A DNA stretch of 64,000 nucleotides from Lichtheimia corymbifera B2541 (taxonomy: Eukaryota; Mucoromycota; Mucoromycetes; Mucorales; Lichtheimiaceae). The stretch spans positions 62,001 to 126,000 of the forward strand of contig JNEU01001107.1 of NCBI GenBank assembly GCA_000697475.1, written 5' to 3'. The notes beneath the pieces were generated by a model, which had not been told where the DNA came from, did no database searches, and was given only the letters and a program-made list of their open reading frames with translations. Positions 49,384 to 62,100 of the stretch are shown in pieces. Both the position numbers and the translations under genes were made by a program. The first letter of the stretch is position 1. Each line of letters starts with the position of its first letter.

Positions 49384-51346
49384 ATGTCACTTGAAATGAC
49401 AAACGAACAGCCAGCAGAATCAGCGACATTGAGTACTGGAAACGACGACGATGGCAATGACTCGGTAATGAGAGAATGGGGGAGACGGCAAAAGAACGAT
49501 AAGCTAATTATTATTATCGCATGTGTATGTGCGCGCACCTACCTCCTATATAACGCCCGGTCCCCAAAAAAAGCTCGAGCCATTTTACGAAGAGCTGCTT
49601 TCACTTTCTTTCCCAGATAGTGTAACGGCTATCGATCATTGCCGACATCTTTGTGCACAATATGGATTCACAGTCAAACGAGAAGCCAGTACACATCGTG
49701 TGAGTAGAAAAACCTTCATACATAATCATGGTTGATTGATTGACTGACTGACTCATGATAATAACAATTCCGGCTCCCACCTACCAAATGAAGAATATTT
49801 ATGTTTACTGCTCACGGGAAGGGAAGCCAGACTCAGTACGTAACCCCAAAGGTAGCCCAAAACGTAAACGACCTTCAAAGCGGTGCGATTGTCGATGGTG
49901 TATTGTCTTGTTTGAACGTGATGGACAATGGGAATTTCGCAAATCACTCAACCCAGAAGCTGCCAGGCACAATCATCCTCTCATGCGACCCGAAGAAATC
50001 GAAAGCAATTGGTCTCAGGAAATGATCGACTTTATTTATCAACTTGCACGCACACAATTATCAACAGCCGATATTCGTACTCGAGTACAAGCACGCTACC
50101 CTCATGTTGCATGGAAGGAAAGGCGGTTTTATAATCGATTGTCGGAAGAGCGCCAACGTTTTAGACAGCATGAAGCAACAACGAGAACAAGACATCTCAC
50201 ATCACTATGGAGTAAAGTATGCATGGCAGCTGCTGGAAACGATGAATTGGCTAGCTACGTGGAAACACAGCTTGGTGAACTACTCCAAAACACCTGTCAA
50301 ATGGCAAGAATTGATCCCACTGTGCTACACGACGCCATTATCCAAGGTGAACCACTCCAGCAACAAGATGATGATGCTCCAATGGACAATCCAATGACAT
50401 CAACACAACAACAGGTATTCATACATCATTTACATATGCAAATTGATCCATTAATATAAGCTTATACCGTATCTAGGAGATTGGTAGCAGCAGCAGTAGT
50501 AGTAGCAATGTACCGTTGCCAAGGCAACGTTCCACCAGCCACCAACCATCAACAACAACCAAGGAGGAAGAATTGACAACAAATGTACCAAGAGGATTTA
50601 TACGTGTGACGATACCACAGCAAACGTATTTCGTCAAAGTGCATAATCATCGAGCGACGCACGATATCCAAATGTCAATCAACAAGCGCAGCACGTCCTT
50701 TTCGGTTGCAGATCCACCCCGCAAAATATCGAAAGCTTCTATGATACCAGCGGTTTCACGGGATACCCCATCGGTCTTGGCTCACAACACCGCCAGCAGT
50801 AGCCCAACCCCACCACCCTCCTTCATTTATCCACTCACACCCCATATGCCAACAACACCAGGAACTTACCAGCTCCAATCATTTCCCACCCATTCGTACA
50901 TACCACAACAACAACCTCTTCATGTAACTACCTTTTTTGATCACCACACTCATTCTACATATCATCGCGCTGGCGCATCACCATCACAACAACAACAGCA
51001 GCAGCAACCATCTCTTCCACCGCTACCACCGCAACAACAACAGCCGCCTAGTAGCACTATGACAACTGACACTTTACTGATGCAACATCAAGCATCTCTT
51101 ATTCACACTGCTACACCACCATCCATTATACATCATCCAACAGGGAATGATCCTCGAGATACGGGTGGAACCTATGTTATGTTTGCCGATACAAGAGCAA
51201 CCCCTCCAGATGCAAGTTTGCTTATGCGACAACAGCAACAGCAGCAGCAACATGGTTTGTACGATACATCCAATCAAACATCACCATCTACGCCGATGCC
51301 CCATCCACCCAGTGATCATCATCATCATCATCATATTCAGCCATGA
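49384..51346 (+). CDS. FAR1-type (WRKY-GCM1 zinc finger) DNA-binding protein
   Basis: Four exons: 49384-49464, 49574-49699, 49794-50414, 50477-51346; 565 aa. The FAR1 DNA-binding domain covers about 45-140: DHCRHLCAQYGFTVKRE, then VYCSREG, KRCDCRWCIVLFERDGQW and ARHNHPL supply the C-C-H-H zinc set. FAR1 domains derive from Mutator-like transposases. A transposase catalytic core is absent: the remainder is a helical region (to about 276) and a Gln/Pro/His-rich tail ending HHHHHH, resembling an activation domain. It is therefore more likely a domesticated transcription factor than an active element. Targets unknown. The acceptor of exon 2 (AAAAAAAG) is unusual but keeps frame. Confidence 0.82.
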
Positions 51347-51645
51347 ATAATGTCATTCGATTTATGAGAGTATTAGATTTTGTAATGGTAAATAGGGCAA
51401 TCCTGGGAGTGCATAAGAATAAAAAAGCGAAAAATGGACACGATGTGTCACCTGCATTACTCTGTATTCCGAATCAAGCGAAAAAAAGCTTATATCCCTC
51501 CCCCACAGATTGATCGTGCACGCATATCCCACAAAACATAAATCACACACGCACACGCTTTATCACATAATCTTCTTTTAAAAAGGTGTTACATTTCCTT
51601 TCTCTTTTTCCCCACACTTGCTCCTTTTTCCCTGACATCTCAAAC
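51347..51645. other. Intergenic before the alcohol oxidase gene
   Basis: No gene. A CT-rich tract (about 51594-51632) immediately precedes the start codon. Confidence 0.4.
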
Positions 51646-54116
51646 ATGACGGCACCTATAACCCCTGATCCCTATCGTAGCCTGGTTGCTCCGCCATTCG
51701 ACCTGAATGATGATCAGCTTGGCGTGTTGACCAGCATCATGGACACCTTCGTTGCCCGTCTTACCGAACAAGAGATTGCGACGTACTTGCCCCAACAAGA
51801 CCCCGAGTTGGCCAAAGAGTTTGGTGCTATGACTATCTCGAGTTTACAAGCTTGGCCTATTGTCAAGGCCTTCATGAACCGTGCCTTGGCAGCTGACAAG
51901 CGACAAGAAGTATCCATGATTCTATCAGTCCTCAGTACACGTGCTGGTACCTTTGTCCTTACTGGTGGATATACCGAACGCTTCCAGGACCTTAGTCGTC
52001 AGGATCGTGAAAAGATCATCCTCAACTGGAAAAACTCGTACCTTCCTCCTTTGCGTTTGCTCTACAAGTTGTTCTTTTCTTCGAGCTGTCATCCCGTCTA
52101 TGGTGCATTGGATAGTCCTTTGGCTAAGGGTATGGGTTATCCTGGTGCCGATCCTGTCCGTGCAGCTGCCGATTATAAGCCGGTCCATACCCGTGAACGA
52201 TTGCCCATGATGACTCCTCAAGATCTCAAGGATGGTCTCAAATTCGATGTCATTGTCGTTGGTAGCGGTGCTGGTGGTGGTAAGTTTCACATTATGGTGC
52301 TTGTTGTTGGGGATCATGATTCTCACATGCATAATAAATATAGGTGTCGCTGCAGCTGAATTGGCCAAGGCTGGCAAATCGGTGCTCGTCATTGACAAGG
52401 GCAAATATTATCATGAAGACGATTTCGATTTACGTGAATCCGCTGGTTTCGCCAACCTTTATGAATATGGTGGCTTCTTCTCTACTTATGAAGGCTCGGT
52501 CAATGTATTGGCAGGAAGTGTCTTTGGTGGTGGTACTACCGTCAATTGGTCAGCATCTCTCAAGGTATATATACGTTTATTTTAGGGAAATACACAGTGG
52601 GATTAACAAGTGTCATAGTTGCAACACTTTGTACGTGAAGAATGGGCTAAACAAGGCTTGAGCCATTTCATGTCACCCAAGGTAAGTTCCACCCATCCAA
52701 TCCTCAACAAGCCAAGCATTTCTTGTTACTAAACTCCGCTCATTGACAGTTTGCACGTGATTTGGATCGTGTCTTTGAACGCATCGGTGCAAGCACTGCC
52801 GGAGTCAAGCATAATGCCACCAACGGCCTCTTGGTCAAGGGTTGCCAGTATGTATTATTCAACAATCATTTCACTATCATCGTACTCAATGCAAAACATG
52901 TCATTAGGGCTCTTGGTTATCACGTGGCTGACATTGCTCAAAACACAGATGGCCAGGAACACGACTGCAATTTCTGCTTCACTGGTTGCCGTGACGGTAT
53001 CAAGAATGGCACCATGAACACTTGGTTACGTGATGCTTATCAGCACGGTGCTCGTTTCTTGGATCGTACCAAGGTTGAACGCGTGATCATCGAAAATGGA
53101 CGTGCTGTTGGTGTTGAATGCACTGCTCACTATGAACACAAGGCCGTCATTCGTGCCGAACAAGTTGTCGTTTCCGGTGGTTCTTTGCACACTCCCAACA
53201 TTCTCGCTCGCAGTGGCCTCAAAAACAAAAACATTGGTCAACACTTGCGCTTGCATCCTTGCAGTATTGCCTTTGGCTTTTTCGATGAAGACATCAACAT
53301 GTATGAAGGATCCATTATGACTGCTGTAAGTTGACTATGCTATTCAAATGATACAATGGCTCACATGTGTCTATTTCTAGGTTAGCAATGTCGTTGAAAA
53401 CTTGGATGGTGATGGCTATGGTGCCAAGATTGAAGTCCCATGCTTGCATCCTGGCAGCTATTCAACTGTATTGCCTTGGCGTGGTGCTGCACACCATAAG
53501 TCTTTGATGATGCGTTATAAAAAGTGCTGCCCATTGTTGATTTTGTCTCGTGACAAGGATTCCAAGGGTGTCGTTCGATCCGATGACAAGGGCAACATGG
53601 TGGTTGACTTTGATCTCTCCACTCACGACCGCAACTCGCTTCTCCAAGGCATTGTTCGCACATTGTACATTCTTACTGCTGCCGGTGCACGTGAATTACA
53701 CACTGGCCAATTTGGTGTTGAGCCTTTCGTCTTTGAAAAGAACGAGGAATCAAGCGTTGATAACCCACGTTTCAAGGCATGGATCGATCAAGTTGTCAAG
53801 TATGGCTTGCCAAAGGATGGTGCTGGTATCTTCTGTGCTCATCAAATGGGTACTTGGTAAGTACGGATCGAATCATTACAAGGAGTGTGATTATTGATAT
53901 TGTATGTCTGTGTGTTTATATAGCCGTATGGGTATCTCGCCCAAGGTGTCTGTTACTAAACCCACTGGTGAGACTTGGGAAGTCAAGGATTTGTTCGTTG
54001 CTGATGCTTCACTCTTCCCCACCGCCTCTGGTGTCAACCCCATGATTACTACCGAAGCTCTCGCTTTACATGTTGCCGACACTATTGTCAACAAAGCTAC
54101 TCCCGCCAAGTTGTAA
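51646..54116 (+). CDS. Long-chain fatty alcohol oxidase (GMC flavoprotein), peroxisomal
   Basis: Oxidises long-chain alcohols to aldehydes, giving H2O2, in omega-oxidation of fatty acids or alkanes. Seven exons: 51646-52279, 52344-52564, 52619-52681, 52750-52847, 52908-53325, 53381-53856, 53924-54116; 700 aa, the usual length for this GMC subgroup. The FAD-binding motif VIVVGSGAGGGVAAAELAKA is at about 205-225, GSVFGGGTTVNWSASL is the second GMC block, and CAHQMGTCRMG with GVNPMITTEALALHVAD form the C-terminal active-site blocks. N-terminal 180 residues match the alcohol-oxidase-specific extension. It ends in AKL, a peroxisomal targeting signal type 1, and has no N-terminal membrane anchor. 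Confidence 0.93.
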
Positions 54117-54233
54117 TTGTATACCTTTACTTATCAAAACAATAAATCAAACAGGCTGTGTAAACAAGAAAAGGGGGTTACAAATGACAAGAGAAATACA
54201 AAAGGAATATGCATTATGTGGTATACAAGTCTA

Positions 54234-55283
54234 ATTACGAGCTTTGCTATCGGGAGAGGTGTGGTTCTGGTGATTACGTGCAAGCTTGGGTATTCGCCAA
54301 AAATATTGCTTATCTTGTAAGGTGCATTTGCGCGCACTGCGACCCACACGTGTGTATTCCTTGCGACGCCATTCAACAGGGTCCACTTCACTATTGTAGT
54401 AATACAAGTTTTCTTTGGGTGATCCATCCGCTGTCTTTCCTTTGCGCACAATCTCACCAAAAAAAGGTTCGGATTTGAGAGCTGTTTGAATACGCTCCAT
54501 CCATTGCAATGAAGATGTATCAGACTTGGTTGCTTTGCGTCGAGATCGATCGGATAAAATGCGTGAGCAAATATCACTCGGTGACATGGATGACTTGCGT
54601 GAGAAAACTATAGACCGCTTATTAGTTCTTTTCACATGGGGGAAAACTTGAATCATCCCACAATTACCCAGAGCTCTAATAATTTGGTGTACATGGTCCA
54701 TGTTGTCCTTTCGTTTTGTGGAGACAGGCAATGGTGATGTATCTTTTGTGGTTGTTGGATTGGAGATGATAGGTGTGGTGTTGGCGGTGATGGAAGAAGA
54801 AGAAGAAGGTGGAACTTGATCAGGAGGGTATATAAAGGCAAGCTCTGTGCCGAGGATGTCGATACGTGCATCATCCCTGAGCAGCACCCGTTCATGCTGT
54901 CGTATCACTTTATCATCCAAAATAGCGCCATTCAATCCAACCACATGTAACTCGTAAACTTGGCTCTGTGTTTGATATTCGATACAAGCATGCACACGGC
55001 TCACTTGGCGGTTGCGACGACCAATACGGATGGTTGCCTCGTTACCACGCCCGATAGCAATACTCTTGTTCCTATTTCCTACGAGCACGATCGGGTAGCG
55101 TCTTCGAGCCATTGCAGATGTTGAAATAGAACCATTGGGCGATGTGCTTGACAATGAGTTGCTGTCATGACGTATGGGTGTAGGCGATTCGGGTTGTAAC
55201 GGTGCTGCTGCTGCTGCTGTTGTTGTTGTTGTTGTTGCCTTGGTTCCTTCTAATAAACGTGCCATCATTTCTTGCTCAGTCAT
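54234..55283 (-). CDS. FHA-domain protein
   Basis: Single exon, 349 aa. An FHA phosphothreonine-binding domain occupies about 60-155: SIAIGRGNEATIRIGRRNRQ, VSRVHACIEY and GLNGAILDD carry the conserved Gly-Arg, Ser-x-x-His and Asn. A Ser/Thr/Pro linker follows. A second conserved-looking block is near the C-terminus (FFGEIVRKGKTADGSPKENL, then YYYNSEVDPVEWRRKEY and RKCTLQDKQYFW). Organisation recalls fungal nuclear FHA factors such as Tos4/Plm2, but I cannot assign it to one. Probably nuclear, reading phosphorylated partners. It converges with the alcohol oxidase gene (117 bp between stops). Confidence 0.8.
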
Positions 55284-57068
55284 CCATATCTCATTTTCCC
55301 CTCAATATGGAGAAATAAACAGTATTCGAAATAATGCCTTTTTACCTTGTGTGTGCATTAAGTTATAGTTGTGTGAAAGAGAAAGAGAGGGGGACACACA
55401 CTACTCTCGCTCGGAATCATCTTCCGTCTGATGTCCGCTTGTGCTTGTGCATCTCATCACCATCATCATTTTCATTATCTCTCATATCATCCAATGGCAT
55501 CATTGCATTTATTGATCCATTTGTCTTTTTTCAAATCCGCTTTTTTGTTGGACCGTCATTCATGTGGATCATTCAATGCATGATGCCATCCATTCCATCG
55601 TGTCACACGAGGCATACTTGGGAGAGAGCGGAATGTCTCGGGCACATTCGCAGCATTGCGGACAACCAATCATTTCGGAACAGACTATGGGATCATGCAA
55701 AGCAATGATCAGCATTTGTGCCCCGCTCTCAGTGTGATCTTTTTGATGTTGACCAGTATTGGTATCCATGGCAACATACTTTTCTCATTCACTCACGCAC
55801 ATGTAGCCATGCATAGTCGATCTCTGCGAATGAGTGACTCCAAGATCAAATAAAAGTTGGAAACGTGTGGTGGCTGGCTCGTGATGATCGCCTTTTTCCG
55901 ATAATATCTTTGCTATCAAACATCCAACGCACATATGCGTTTAACGTGATGATAAAACTTCATATACAAGAGGCGGTGAATTGTCGTAGAAAGAATGGCA
56001 CTGAAGGCAAAGAAAGGGAGATGTTGATTGTTGGCAGACGATCATTCGGGATACGACCATTATCACCAGCATCTTTGTGATAGCTGCTCGTCATTGAAAA
56101 TCCCGTGTTACAGAATAAAACGTAAACGAGAACGAATAACACGTGCTCCAAAATCCCGAGCAGAGAATATCAAAGTCGAGTATCACAATCGCAACGACGA
56201 TAACAAAGAAGACAATGAAATGATGAAAATGATCACAAAATTTTATTGCCTATACATTCTAATCCACAAGGTTACATGATCCTCATATTGATTTGGGCTT
56301 TAACCATGTAAACAATGATTGAGGGAGAGGTGTATGATAGTAGATGTGCATTGTGCATGGTGAGATGTAAATTTTTGTGATCGCAAAGAAGGAAGGTGAA
56401 TCAATGTAGGGATGATGCGTAGATTGGGCGATTGGGGATCGTTTATGTCAGAGTTAAATCTGGTTCATTATCCAAGGAGCCTAGACGAGGCAGGATAAGT
56501 CGAGGATGTCATCTCTCAAAATCTCATGATGAAACAATGAATGGAATCTTCTTTGTCCAAGTGATGCAGATATAGATAAGGGTCTCCGACACCATTCACA
56601 GCAAAGGATACAAGAGATCTTATTATGTATGCGAATCATAAGATGCTCGATCCAGGATCCATGGTGACACCAAACCATTCTTGTATATTATGCGGTTAAA
56701 GGCATGAATGTGTTACGTTTGAAAAGCCATCTTTTTAGAGTATGTGGATAACCATTTTGGGAGGAAGAAAGAGGATGATGAGAACAAACAATTCAGGGGG
56801 TGGTGATGGAAGGTGGTGATCAATGTATGCATGCATGCAGAAAAACTAGTGCTACCAAACAAAGAGGACTTTAATATTATGCAACATCCACGTTCCTATA
56901 ATGTGTGTTCTCATTCCCAGGGTTGTGGTCTTTTTCTTCCTCAGCCTCACGACGTCCAGTCGGGCGAACGGGAAGACTCTCAACCGCGGAAGTATCTGTA
57001 TCCGCTTGCTTTTTATTTTAGGTGCTATTCAGCTCAGTATTCTTCTCTCTCACTTTTTGTTTTCAACC
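55284..57068. other. Long intergenic region between FHA and acid phosphatase genes
   Basis: About 1.8 kb without a supported gene. Short frames on both strands lack ATG starts, splice continuity or recognisable domains. Bidirectional promoter region for the two divergent genes. Confidence 0.45.
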
Positions 57069-58856
57069 ATGGTGCAAGCAAAGATCCCCTCTGCAGACTC
57101 TGGCACATATCCCGAAGACTTAGAACTCACGTATGTCTTTTATGGTTCAACATGACACGCACTTTTATTTCTCAAACTCAAATGTCAATTAGCTTGTTGC
57201 AGGTTGTCCATCGTCATGGTCAGTAAAGAATGCATCTCTTCCTCCTACTGTCTCAGTCCCATTAACGCGTGGACTCAATAGGCGAACGCACACCTGTACG
57301 TAGACGTCTGGAACAACTCTTCCCAGCTGTATGGACCATGTGTGAAGCCAACACGGCCATGTTTGCTACCATTGCTGCTATCAACGGCAAACGCGAGTTT
57401 GTACCTCTGCAACGCCTTGTCGACGCTGAATTACCCAACAAGACACAGTTGACATATGAGCCAGGTTCATGGTAATACATGCTTACTTTAAGTGTGGGGT
57501 TTATTGCCATGCGTGTGTGTGCGTGGATTTGCTGACTTTGTAATTTTGATGGATATATTAGCTACTATGGACAATTGACCAATATCGGCCGTAGCAGTAT
57601 GGCAGCCCTTGGAAGCCGGTTACGTGACATTTATATAAATCGGTAAATATCAAAGGATGATGAATGGGTTAATAACAAGGCAAACTCACATGTGTTCTAT
57701 AGTCTTAAATTCTTGCCTGATGTTTTCGATCAAAATGCGGTCTATATCCGATCCACAGATTACCCACGTACACAAGAATCTGTACAGCAATTGGTTGCAG
57801 CTGGATTGTATCCATCCGATAAACGTCCCGAGGATTTTACATTGCAGATCAGAACTCGGTAACTAACCACCATGGATAATATCAGAGAAGGGATGGTTAA
57901 GATTAACAATGGAATCCATTTCTAGCGATCATATGAAAGACAACATGTTCCCAAATCCCAGTTGTTATCGTCTACGACAGCTTTCCAAGGAAGCACGCAA
58001 TGAGGTGGCTGAAGAGAACAAGGAACGTTTCGCCTATCTCACCAAGCGATTCAAGAAATATGTCGATGAGGTCTCGCTCGATAGCCATCCTTCAGCCAAC
58101 GGTATTTTAGGTAGGTCTTTTGGTGAAGGAGGATACAATGATATGCACCATACTTATCCCAAAACATATTCGGATAGACACTCTTGCATCTGCCAAAGCA
58201 CACGGATTCAAGCTCCCTGAGGATCTCGATGATGAGTTGCTACGAGAAATGGAGGAAGTAGTAATGCTGGAATGGTTCCAAGGTGCTATGAAGAACCAGG
58301 AAATCCGACGTCTTACATTGGGCAGCTTGCTGGGTGATATTCGGGACCGTATGGTTGCAAGAGCTGACGGATCAGATAAAAAGACTGGCGAGGATGCGCG
58401 AAAGCTTTATATTTACTCTGGCCATGACACGTAAGTGTGCTTTAGGAATCGGCATATGCATACCAGGTTATTCACAAATACTTTTTATAGTACAATTGCT
58501 CCTTTGTTAATCAGCATGGATGTCTTCAACAAGAGGTAAAATACGGAAGCTCATGATTGAATATGCAATTCACTCACATTGATATTTATAGATGGCCCCC
58601 ATTCAGCAGTTCGATTGTTTTCGAGCTCTTCAAACAAAAGGGTGGTGGATCTTGGTTTGGTCGGTCACAAAAGAGCTATGTGCGCGTCCGTTTCAATGAT
58701 AAGATCATGGAGCTACCTGCCTGTGCAGCACCTGGTGATCATCATAGCAGCGGTGATAAGAGTCTGTGTACCTTGGAAGCCTTCCAGAAAGCCATCAAGG
58801 ACAATATTCCAGATAACTGGGCCGAAGAATGTGCACCCAAACATTCAGCTACATAG
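57069..58856 (+). CDS. Histidine acid phosphatase (ACP6/lysophosphatidic acid phosphatase type)
   Basis: Nine exons: 57069-57130, 57193-57218, 57282-57471, 57562-57642, 57703-57858, 57926-58110, 58178-58430, 58491-58535, 58592-58856; 420 aa. The catalytic RHGERTP motif (VVHRHGERTP) is assembled across introns 2 and 3, and the proton donor is in SGHDTTIAPL. Other family blocks: GQLTNIGRSSM, YIRSTDYPRTQES. No signal peptide is visible (MVQAKIPSADSG), which points to an intracellular enzyme like ACP6 and the fungal relatives rather than a secreted phytase. Substrate is inferred only from this resemblance. Confidence 0.9.
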
Positions 58857-59189
58857 ATGATTGGCATACTTGTAATATCTTGATCCATTGTACGATTATT
58901 ATCATCATTCTTCTATTAGACATAAAGAAATGTGTATGTATGACAATAATGCATCATCAATCAAATATGTCTATTTGAATCCGTAGACAAGGAAAAACCA
59001 CTCATGTGATCATCATCATCTTATTTTACTGAACACCCTGGGGATATGAATGTGTGAAGACAACATGTATTTATAATGTTTGTGCTATTAGGATGGAATC
59101 GGTAATGGGTGGTACTAATTATGTTATATACAATAGCAAGAGGTTATGATACAAAAAAGAGTTAGATGGCATGGGAGTCATGATCAATT
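58857..59189. other. Intergenic between convergent acid phosphatase and kinase genes
   Basis: 3' flanks of two convergent genes; no gene or repeat seen. Confidence 0.4.
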
Positions 59190-62100
59190 TCATTGGTGGT
59201 GGGAAGATGATGGAGATGATGGAGGAGGAGGTTGAAGTGATAGTAAAAGACGGATAGTGGGACTATCGTCTTGTTCAGTTGTATTGCTGTTGGATAATGG
59301 TGATGAGCGGGTAGCCGTATGAGACGGTATATCAACATGACCACCGGAAGGTAATTGATTGAATGATCGACTTTGCATAGTATCACCTTGCGGTCGAGCA
59401 TTGACACTCGGTAATCGAATAACAGTGGATGAACCAATTTGGTCCTTTGTTTGGATACTAGGCGATGGTGATCGAGAGGCAATATAATCGCTTGGAAGGC
59501 GAATTAGAGTTTGAGATGATGTGGATGACGATGGTGGCGGTGGCGGTGGTGGTGGTGGTTCTACATGCATTGGTTCTTGAGCAATGATGGCATTATTGTT
59601 GCTTGGGATTGAGGTTGCTGGAGTCAACATTGGCGTGGGTGATGCAGAAGCGGCAACTTCAGCTTCAGCGGCGGCGGCGGCAGCAGCAGCGGCAGCAGCC
59701 TCAGCCTTTGCTCTTTTAGAATTCTTTTTAAATGATCCTTTCGGACGACCCCGTTTTCTCTTTGGCTGCGTATCATCATTGGTTGTTGTTGTTGCTGTTG
59801 TTGTGGTCGTAGATGTTGTAGAGCCTGAATCGATTTCCTTCTTTATAGGTTTTGCCTTTGATTTGCCAATCCTTCCTTTTCGCGTTCCTTGTTGTGGCAT
59901 TGCCTGTTCCTCTTCAAAGCGGTTGAAAACCTTAGCATGTCGTCGTGTCCTTGCCTGAGGTGCATGCGTAATCCATTCATCGATCAATGCTTGTTCATGA
60001 CCATTGACCCATTCCAATATTTCATCAGCTGATTTACGATCCTCTGGATTTGCACGCAAACAGAAACGTAGCAATTCACGACTCAATTCACCAGGTACTT
60101 CACGATCGAGTGCTGCATCAATGGTGTAATCATTTTGAACACGTTCTCGTAAGCCGCGTAAATCGGTATCCAGGATACCATACCATGGTTCACTGTCAGC
60201 AAATGTTTTCCAAATAAGTGTGCCGATCGAGTAAATGTCTTCAGCAATAGGATGGACAAGATATGGAAGTGTCTCTTGATCAATGCGTGTCCGAGGTAAT
60301 GTTTGAATGGAACGATAATGCCGGTAGCCATGATCTGGTTTGCAACGCACCCAGGGTAAATTCGCACACCATTTGTCAAGTTCGGCTTGATTTTCAGGCA
60401 GCACTTCACCTTCGTATTCGCCCTCTCGTAATGGCGGTCGATCAACCCACCATCGTCGCACATCCTCAGGCTTAGTGAAAATAGCCTTGCCAAAGTCGAT
60501 CAGATATACGTGGGCACGTGGGCTGCCATCTCTAAGTTGCTCCTTTGATTCATTCACCATAAAGTTGACCTCCGATAAATCGCGATGTGCAATACCAAGC
60601 GCATGAATCTCACGCATACACACAAGCAATTGTTGAATGATGTCCATCTTTTGATATGCTGTCAATCGATGATGGGTATGCTTGTGGGTGTACTGTTTGA
60701 GTGTCTTTTGGTATCGCTCCATTGACAATCCAATAATCTCGCCATTGTCCTCTTTCAACACCTCCAAGATCTGAGCCATGTGTGGTATATTGTGCACTGC
60801 CAATAGCGTCACCAACTCCGTGGTTCGTTGTGTGATGGTCATTCTTCGAAATGTTTGAACCACCACGGATGGATCGTTTTGGACATAGTAAACATGCTTA
60901 AAGTACCCTTCAGCATTAGGAAAGGATGTCGTGTTTCTCAAGTACTTGTTGACATGAATAATTGGCACGTTTTTGCTGTCACACACTAAATCGGTACCAC
61001 CATACACGTTGATCAGCATTACATAAATAAACATTTGTGCATATCGTGTCACTTACTCTGAAGCACTTTTTCCCACAGTTCCTTTGATTGATTGATGTAG
61101 TATTCTCGATCCTCAGTTCCATCTTCAGCTTGCATAGATTCGTCGTTGGCTGGATCAAGGTACTTTGTGAATGAAAGACTCTCTGTGTTATGATGAGATT
61201 CTGGTGGAGTCACTGGATGCTGCGGATTATCATCCACCGAAGAAAATCGAGATAAGGTCGGCACTTGTTGATCGAAATTTGGTGATGGTGTTTGCTGCTG
61301 AGTTTGCATGGAGTTGGAAGGCGATGATGATAATGATGAAGAAGGCATATGGATATTGTCGTTGGATGTGCGTGTAGATGAATCCATTTTTTGTCGTTTA
61401 ATCTGCTCAAATTGCTGCTGAGAGGACGTTGGCGATGATACGGATGAGGAGGAATGTGATGGTGTTGATACTTGCGAAGCTGATGTGGATGATGATGATC
61501 TCCTTTTACTCAATGAAACAAAAGACGATGTTATTTCTGCTGGTACTTGATATGTGCTTGGATCATTCAAAGTTGTTTTCCCATCCAAAATAGCTCTCGT
61601 GAAAAGGCGAGTAAGATGTACGTCACTGGCGCTTTTACGTAAATCTCGATTGTCGGATATGCGATGTGTGGAGTAAGGTCGATAAAAAAGTGCTCTCTTC
61701 ATTGCAAGTGTAACCACAGCTTGTACTCCAGGTATAACTTTGACAATCTTGACCTTCATCCATGCTTTCGGCAAGTACTCGGTTGATAAGCGTGAGTCTG
61801 CATTGCTGATATCAAAGTCCACCGGCTTGCCTAGTGGACGTACTAGAGCCACGTCGCCAATTACATGTGTCAGTTGTTCGTCCAGACTGGTATATGGCTT
61901 CAGCTCAATGTTCGTGAATACTGCAACTACACCATTCGACTTCAACTGTGATTCAACCAAGAGTGTGCGATTCTTGCATATGTACATCCGAGGCAGTGGT
62001 CGCTGATGTAAAAAACGCCCTTCCTTGATGGCATTAACTGCACGATAGAAGCCTCCATTCAATTGGTTGTAAATGTCGATTACATCAGAATATCCTTTGA

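Noticed and set aside
56028..56279. A CDSCSSLKIPC stretch resembling half of a fungal Zn2Cys6 cluster
   Set aside because: No ATG start, no second cysteine triad, and no splice sites that would add one; most likely chance in otherwise non-coding DNA.
61049..61057. Treating the middle region and the kinase as two separate genes
   Set aside because: The stop after exon 3 lies inside a standard intron (GTAAGT..TTTAG), and splicing keeps the frame; no promoter space exists between them.
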